From: an uncultured Clostridia bacterium
GTDB lineage: Bacteria > Bacillota_A > Clostridia > Christensenellales > Aristaeellaceae
DNA: 10,830 bases
NCBI GenBank assembly: GCA_946408865.1
Contig: CAMJTZ010000054.1
Location: 1 to 10,830, forward strand
Direction of reading: 5' to 3'
How positions within the stretch are numbered: the stretch's first letter is position 1; every line of letters begins with the position of its first letter. The position numbers were made by a program, and so were the translations under genes. Below the pieces are notes generated by a model. The model was not told the DNA's origin. It saw only the letters and a list, made by a program, of their open reading frames with translations, and ran no database searches. Shown here one piece after another: positions 7,072-10,830 of this stretch.

Positions 7072-8157
7072 ATGAAAAAGATTGTTTCCCTTCTGCTGGT
7101 TATCTGCCTGGTGCTCGGAATTGCTTCCGTCGCGCTGGCCGCCGGCGCTCCGAGGATTAACCGGCATCCGGAATCGAAAACGACAAACAAAAACCGCCAG
7201 GTAACCTTCACCATTGACGCGGAAAACTTCAGCCAGAAGGAAAGCGGCTGGCGTTTCGTCAACCCGGCGACCGGCGAGGAATTTACCGTAATCCAGCTGC
7301 GTGACGATGTTTTCAAGGCGGATAAGTTCGACTATAAAGCGTCAGATAAAAAGAAAAAGATCACCCTGCTCAACGTACCTGATGCGATGCACGGCTGGGA
7401 GGTCTATATGCATCTCGCCGGCAACGGCTATGAGCTGGATTCTGATCGTGTCCGTCTCTGGTGTTACGGTCTGGAGCAGGATCAGCTTCCCGCTACTGCC
7501 ACGGACGCAGTTCCGGGTGAGGAGCCTGCTGAAGCTCCCGCACAGGAAATGCCTGCTGAAACTCCGGCGGAAGAAACCCCTGCGGAAAACACTCCTGCGG
7601 AAGTCACGCCCGATGTTCCTGCAGAAGAGCCGGAAACCCTTCCCTACAGTCCCGATGAACCCAGGATTATTACCGTTTCCGCGGAAAACCTGATGCTCTG
7701 CCCTGTGGATGCCCGCGGCAATCTGCTGGAAGAGCAGGCAGCTTCCACCCTGACCTTTGAGAATGCGGGCAGCGTGGCGGTCCGTTCCGATGTTCCCGTC
7801 AGATACTGGCTCATCAACGGCATCCGGATCGAGCCTGTCGAAAGCGTTACCGGCTTCGTGCTGAAGAACATCATGACAGACCTGAGCATTTCTGCGAAAG
7901 CAGATCAGACCGGTTCTGCTGCAGATGTGGATCCTGACACTCCCTGCCAGGTCACCTGCACAGGATGCTCCTTCACCTACCGCAAAGGCGGTCTCAGTTC
8001 TGTCACCAGCGGCACCGTTCCGTCCGGCGCGACAATTATTGTCTTTACGGATAATGCGGACGCAGGTTACAGCATCAACGGCGGCGCTCCGGAACATGCG
8101 GGCAGCACTTCCTTCCGCCTGGAGATTACCGGCGACACCACGATCGTTGTTCAGTAA
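7072..8157 (+). CDS. Secreted modular protein with Ig-like N-terminal region and Pro/Glu-rich linker
   Basis: The specific function is not recognised. The 361-residue product begins with a clear Sec signal peptide, MKKIVSLLLVICLVLGIASV, with likely cleavage after ALA (residue 23) and no lipobox cysteine. About residues 27-130 (PRINRHPES, VTFTIDAENF, WRFVNPATGEEF, WEVYMHLAGNGYEL) read like an immunoglobulin-like beta domain. A low-complexity linker of repeated PAEE/TPAE units spans about 149-190. A second beta-rich region follows, and the last 70 residues carry a cysteine cluster (C292, C296, C299) in CQVTCTGC. There is no LPXTG or C-terminal membrane anchor. ATG 7072 is preferred over 7069 because GGAGG (7060-7064) is then seven bases away. 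It is probably extracellular or envelope-associated. Confidence 0.85.
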   Translation: MKKIVSLLLVICLVLGIASVALAAGAPRINRHPESKTTNKNRQVTFTIDAENFSQKESGWRFVNPATGEEFTVIQLRDDVFKADKFDYKASDKKKKITLLNVPDAMHGWEVYMHLAGNGYELDSDRVRLWCYGLEQDQLPATATDAVPGEEPAEAPAQEMPAETPAEETPAENTPAEVTPDVPAEEPETLPYSPDEPRIITVSAENLMLCPVDARGNLLEEQAASTLTFENAGSVAVRSDVPVRYWLINGIRIEPVESVTGFVLKNIMTDLSISAKADQTGSAADVDPDTPCQVTCTGCSFTYRKGGLSSVTSGTVPSGATIIVFTDNADAGYSINGGAPEHAGSTSFRLEITGDTTIVVQ

Positions 8158-8179
8158 CAGGATAAATCAGCATTGCAAA

Positions 8180-8214
8180 AAGGCAGGGAACCGACTTCCC
8201 TGCCTTCTTCTTTT
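8180..8214. terminator. Bidirectional intrinsic terminator between convergent genes
   Basis: An 11-bp perfect stem (8180-8190 with 8196-8206, loop CCGAC) is followed by CTTCTTTT on the + strand and preceded by GCAAAA, which gives a short U-run on the - strand. It lies 22 bases after the secreted-protein stop and downstream of the minus-strand H1-like gene, and probably serves both. Confidence 0.8.
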
Positions 8215-8247
8215 CCCGCCGGCCGCATTGCTCTGCAGCCTCCGTTT

Positions 8248-8781
8248 TTATTTTCCGCCGATCAGCCCGCCCAGAATATCGCCGATCTTGTTGCTGATAT
8301 TGCCTGCCGCACCGGAGGATACCCCTCCGCCGCCCACGACGTTCAGCAGCTTCGTAACCGTTTCGCCGTATTCACCTTTCAGAACTTTCAGGGCAATCTT
8401 TTTCAGATCTGCGGATGCGTCACGGTAGGCTTCCACCATTTTCTTCTCCGCAGCCGTCACCTTCATGGAACCGCCCGCAGCCGCCGCCGGCTTTTTCGCA
8501 GCAGCTGGCTTCTTCGCGGGAGCAGCAGTTGTCTTCTTGGCTGTCGCTGCCGTTTTCTTGGCGGCTGTCGTCGTCTTCGCGGCAGTTTCCGTCTTCTTGG
8601 CGGAAGCTGCAGTTGTCTTCTTGGTTGTCACTGCCGTTTTCTTCGCGGCTGTCGTCGTCTTCGCGGCAGTTTCCGTCTTCTTTTCGGCAGAAGCGGCTGT
8701 CTTCTTTGCTGTTGTCACCGTCTTCTTCGCTGTTGTTTCCGTCTTTTTTGCGGCAGCGGTTTTTTTTTCTGTTGCAGCCAT
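8248..8781 (-). CDS. Histone H1-like Lys/Ala/Thr-rich protein with C-terminal helical domain
   Basis: The 177-residue product has two parts. Residues 1-104 are almost only K, A and T (with a few E, S, V and P), arranged as KKT/AAKK repeats ending in KKPAAAKKPAAAAGG. This resembles eukaryotic H1 tails and bacterial H1-like proteins such as HctB and AlgP. Residues 105-177 form a compact region, VTAAEKKMVEAYRDASADLK then KIALKVLKGEYGETVTKLLN, ending in a glycine-rich GNISNKIGDILGGLIGGK. The tail should bind DNA or RNA by charge; the C-terminal part may mediate assembly (inference). Residues 36-63 and 64-91 are near-identical tandem repeats. The start is fixed by AAAGGAGGG (complement of 8790-8798), eight bases away. 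A nucleoid-associated role is likely but unproven; I cannot name the C-terminal family. Confidence 0.85.
   Translation of the reverse strand: MAATEKKTAAAKKTETTAKKTVTTAKKTAASAEKKTETAAKTTTAAKKTAVTTKKTTAASAKKTETAAKTTTAAKKTAATAKKTTAAPAKKPAAAKKPAAAAGGSMKVTAAEKKMVEAYRDASADLKKIALKVLKGEYGETVTKLLNVVGGGGVSSGAAGNISNKIGDILGGLIGGK
8525..8682 (-). repeat. Tandem duplication inside the H1-like gene (84-bp period)
   Basis: Bases 8525-8598 and 8609-8682 match over 74 positions with three differences, at an 84-bp (28-codon) offset, so the reading frame is kept. The encoded copies are residues 64-91 and 36-63. A shorter, more degenerate third copy can be read at residues 14-35. This suggests growth by recombination or slippage. 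Confidence 0.85.
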
Positions 8782-8841
8782 GAACAGGTCCCTCCTTTTA
8801 TATGTCCGGAAATGCCGGGTTCCGTCTTTCCCTTTTCCTGT

Positions 8842-8870
8842 ATTGTAGCGCCTGCAGTGCAGTCTTTCAA
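8842..8870 (-). promoter_or_regulatory. Strong sigma-A promoter for the H1-like gene
   Basis: On the minus strand TTGAAA (complement of 8865-8870), a spacer of exactly 17 bases and TACAAT (complement of 8842-8847) are close to consensus. Transcription would start near 8835, with a leader of about 54 bases to the ATG at 8781. Such a promoter implies substantial expression, as expected for an abundant nucleoid protein. Confidence 0.75.
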
Positions 8871-8941
8871 TCCCTTTCCGTTTTTTTCAGCAGGTCTTCC
8901 GTTCTTTCCTTCGCGTTTCTGTTCCGGTGTAAAGGGTTCTG

Positions 8942-8950
8942 TGTTATACT
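8942..8950 (+). promoter_or_regulatory. Probable extended -10 promoter for the arabinofuranosidase gene
   Basis: TGTTATACT combines an extended -10 TGn (8942-8944) with TATACT (8945-8950). The -35 region at the expected distance (TTCCGG, 8922-8927) is poor, which would fit an activator-dependent or weak promoter. A 10-bp palindrome AAAAGCTTTT at 8970-8979 lies just downstream of the expected start and could be an operator, though this is speculative. Confidence 0.5.
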
Positions 8951-9010
8951 CTTTTTATTCCTTGCGGAAAAAAGCTTTTCGGTTCTTCGCCGGGAAAGGA
9001 AAGATTCTGT

Positions 9011-10618
9011 ATGAAAAAAGCGTCTGTCACAGTCCATCCGGATTATACCATCGGTGAAATCTCCCCGCGGCTTTTCGGTGCCTTCCTGGAGCCCATCGGC
9101 TCGATGGTGAACGGAAGCATGTTCAATCCGAAGCATCCTTCCGCGGATCCGCAGGGCATGCGTCAGGATTTTATCGCAGCCTTGAAGGAGGCCGGCCTCC
9201 CTGCGGTTCGTCTTCCCGGCGGAAATTTTGTTTCTGCCTGGCAGTGGAAGGATTCCATCGGTCCGCTTTCACAGCGCAGGTCGCATCTGGATCTTGCCTG
9301 GTTCCAGTATATCACCAATGAAGTCGGTCACGACGAGTATCTCCAGTGGGCGGAAAAGGTAGGCGCTGAACCGATTTACACTGTAAATCTCGCCACCGGC
9401 ACCCTGCAGGATGCAGTCGACTGCGTGGAATATTCCAATCATCCCGGCGGAACATACTGGTCCGATCTGCGGAAGAAGAACGGTCATGCCGATCCCTACA
9501 ATGTCAGGATCTGGTGCCTTGGCAACGAAATGGACGGTCCCTGGCAGGTCGCTTCCTATGAGCGCAATCCCCGGGACTACGGTATCCTGGCCCATGAAAC
9601 CTCCAAAGCCATGAAGTTTGCCGATCCCCGGATTGAAACGGTTGCCTGTGTATCTTCCTCTCCTTTCCTGAATCATTACCCTGACTGGGATCTGCAGGCG
9701 CTCACCGAATGCTACGAAACTGTGGATTATATTTCCCTGCATCATTATCACGCTGCTCCGCCGGATCTTCCCGAAGCGCTGCTGGCAGGCTATCAGGCTT
9801 TCGAGGATTACATCCGTACGGAGATCGCCCTGTGTGATTTCCTGCGTACCAGGCTTCGCGTAAACAAGACGATGATGCTTGCCCTGGATGAGTATGCTTC
9901 CTTCATTCGTCCCCGTGGTGAAGCGCATCTGGGCAAAGGCGGCAGACAGAATGCCGTCAGCTTCCTCAATCTGGATCCGGATCGTACCTATATCCGTCAT
10001 GATCCGGATGACTGGTCCACGCGCCGCATGCCGCCGTATGACGGTGAAATGCCGCGTGCGCTTGCGGAGGCAGGGATTCTGCTTGTGCTGCTCCGCCATG
10101 CGGACCGTATCAAAATCGGCTGCGCAACCGGCGGCCTGAACTCCCTTTGCGCCACCAGCCACGAAAACGTCTGGAAAGGCGCCGCGTATTACCCGTTCAT
10201 GGACATGCACCGTGTGGCCGGTGCCACTTCCCTGCAATGCCGCGTAACCTGTGACCGTTATGATGTTCCCGGCTATGCGATCGATGATATGAATCAGTAC
10301 GGCGGCTTTGAAGATGTCGAAACGGTGCAGACAGCTGCAGCCATTCATCCGGAAACAGGGGAACTCACGGTTTTTGTTCTTAATGCTGATCTGAAGGAAG
10401 ATCAGCTCCTGACGATGGACCTCCGGGGGTTCAACGGCCTCACCTTCACGGAGCATACCGAACTGTATGCCGAAGATCCGGATGCGCACAACACTTATGA
10501 AAACCCCGGCGTTCTCGTCCCGAAGCAAAACCGGGACACTTCTCTTGACCGCGGAATCCTCACAGCGAAGCTGCACCGGTCCTCCTGGAACGTTTTTCGT
10601 TTCACGGTCCGCCGCTGA
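9011..10618 (+). CDS. Glycoside hydrolase family 51 alpha-L-arabinofuranosidase (divergent)
   Basis: GH51 enzymes release terminal L-arabinofuranose from arabinan and arabinoxylan oligosaccharides with retention of configuration. The 535-residue product has the family's framework: IGEISPRLFGAFLEPIGSMV near the start, LPAVRLPGGNFVSAWQWKDS, VEYSNHPGGTYWSDLRKKNG and IWCLGNEMDGPWQ with acid/base E173. It continues with VDYISLHHYH and ALDEYASF with probable nucleophile E294. A C-terminal beta domain follows from about residue 410. The usual DEWN nucleophile motif is changed to DEYA, so substrate preference may differ. There is no signal peptide, so it acts in the cytoplasm on imported oligosaccharides. 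AAAGGA (8995-9000) lies ten bases before the ATG. It is a monocistronic unit converging on the phosphorylase gene. Confidence 0.9.
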   Translation: MKKASVTVHPDYTIGEISPRLFGAFLEPIGSMVNGSMFNPKHPSADPQGMRQDFIAALKEAGLPAVRLPGGNFVSAWQWKDSIGPLSQRRSHLDLAWFQYITNEVGHDEYLQWAEKVGAEPIYTVNLATGTLQDAVDCVEYSNHPGGTYWSDLRKKNGHADPYNVRIWCLGNEMDGPWQVASYERNPRDYGILAHETSKAMKFADPRIETVACVSSSPFLNHYPDWDLQALTECYETVDYISLHHYHAAPPDLPEALLAGYQAFEDYIRTEIALCDFLRTRLRVNKTMMLALDEYASFIRPRGEAHLGKGGRQNAVSFLNLDPDRTYIRHDPDDWSTRRMPPYDGEMPRALAEAGILLVLLRHADRIKIGCATGGLNSLCATSHENVWKGAAYYPFMDMHRVAGATSLQCRVTCDRYDVPGYAIDDMNQYGGFEDVETVQTAAAIHPETGELTVFVLNADLKEDQLLTMDLRGFNGLTFTEHTELYAEDPDAHNTYENPGVLVPKQNRDTSLDRGILTAKLHRSSWNVFRFTVRR

Positions 10619-10643
10619 CAGCATCCGTGTCTCCCGGAAACAG

Positions 10644-10679
10644 CAGAAAGGGTTCAGGCGTTTGCCTGAACCCTTTCTG
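10644..10679. terminator. Bidirectional terminator between the arabinofuranosidase and glgP genes
   Basis: The arms 10644-10659 and 10664-10679 are perfect 16-bp complements around a GTTT loop. The core is a G+C-rich stem (GGGTTCAGGC with GCCTGAACCC) flanked by AAA and TTT tracts that extend the pairing. On the + strand TTTCTGG follows the core; on the - strand TTTCTGCTGTTT follows it. The convergent position explains its two-way form. Confidence 0.8.
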
Positions 10680-10687
10680 GTTGAGTC

Positions 10688-10830
10688 TTACTTCTTTTTC
10701 TTTTGTCCCACGGGTTCCAGATGCCAGATGGTATCGTTGTACTCCCGGATGGTGCGGTCGGAGGAGAAGATACCGGACATGGCTGTGTTGATCACCGCCA
10801 TCTTCTGCCACTTCTTCTTGTCCGCGTAGT
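10688..10830 (-). CDS. glgP: Glycogen/maltodextrin phosphorylase, C-terminal end (5' part outside window)
   Basis: Glycogen phosphorylase (GT35) releases glucose-1-phosphate from alpha-1,4-glucans using pyridoxal phosphate. Only the last 46 codons are visible, read on the minus strand from 10828 to the TAA at 10688-10690. They encode YADKKKWQKMAVINTAMSGI followed by FSSDRTIREYNDTIWHLEPV and a short lysine-rich tail GQKKKK. The pattern W-x2-M ... N-x-A-x-S/A-G-x-FSSDRTI-x-EY-x2-x-IW is the well-known C-terminal signature of the family. The catalytic parts lie to the right of the window. It suggests storage or imported glucan use beside pentose-sugar use by the neighbouring arabinofuranosidase. 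Confidence 0.9.
   Translation of the reverse strand, partial: YADKKKWQKMAVINTAMSGIFSSDRTIREYNDTIWHLEPVGQKKKK

Noticed and set aside
7342..8097. Minus-strand open frame (251 codons) opposite the secreted-protein gene
   Set aside because: The + strand gene has a promoter, ribosome binding site and signal peptide; the antisense frame has none of these.
8525..8760. Possible CRISPR-like or non-coding repeat array
   Set aside because: The repetition follows codon structure of the H1-like tail with a 28-codon period and has no spacer-repeat pattern.
8173..9057. Plus-strand open frame (294 codons) rich in Cys, Arg and Ser over the H1-like gene
   Set aside because: It is the antisense shadow of the K/A/T repeats (repeated CRRLRGSFRLL-like strings), lacks a good ribosome binding site and runs through the promoters at 8842-8950.
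9269..10624. Long open frame (451 codons) on the minus strand opposite the arabinofuranosidase gene
   Set aside because: The + strand frame has clear GH51 motifs; the antisense product has no recognisable motif and is explained by G+C-biased third positions.
10467..10829. Plus-strand open frame running from the arabinofuranosidase end to the window edge
   Set aside because: It is out of frame with the GH51 gene, passes through the terminator hairpin and lies antisense to the phosphorylase C-terminus.

Overview
The window looks like a chromosomal segment of a G+C-rich member of the Firmicutes, most likely an uncultured gut- or rumen-type Clostridia (order-level placement is inference). The basis is the gene order ffh–rpsP–khpA–rimM–trmD, the comEC–holA pair, strong AGGAGG-type ribosome binding sites, an intracellular family 51 arabinofuranosidase and a glycogen/maltodextrin phosphorylase. 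No mobile element, tRNA, rRNA or CRISPR array was seen.

Layout. Positions 1-345 hold the C-terminal end of Ffh (signal recognition particle). From 426 to 6942 nine genes run head to tail on the + strand with overlaps or very short gaps: rpsP, khpA, rimM, trmD, a small four-helix membrane protein, a barstar-like protein, an MBL-fold hydrolase, comEC and holA. This is probably one long operon or a few nested ones. The largest gap, between khpA and rimM, holds a perfect 14-bp hairpin. The operon joins ribosome assembly and tRNA modification (S16, KhpA, RimM, TrmD) to DNA uptake and replication (ComEC, HolA), with three less understood genes between. rplS, usually next to trmD, is not in the window.

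After holA come single-gene units. A secreted protein (7072-8157) has its own extended -10 promoter and ends at a hairpin terminator shared with a convergent minus-strand gene (8248-8781). That gene encodes a lysine/alanine/threonine-rich, histone H1-like tail joined to a small C-terminal domain. A 229-base divergent intergenic region (8782-9010) carries a near-consensus promoter for the H1-like gene and a weaker one for the arabinofuranosidase gene (9011-10618). That gene converges, across a bidirectional terminator, on the 3' end of a glycogen phosphorylase gene (10688-10830, minus strand), so carbohydrate metabolism occupies the right end.

No intergenic stretch exceeds 300 bases. I found no convincing new multi-gene system. 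The items most worth a second look are the H1-like protein with its internal DNA duplication, the barstar-like gene without a visible RNase, the unknown membrane protein beside trmD, and the arabinofuranosidase with an atypical catalytic-nucleophile motif.
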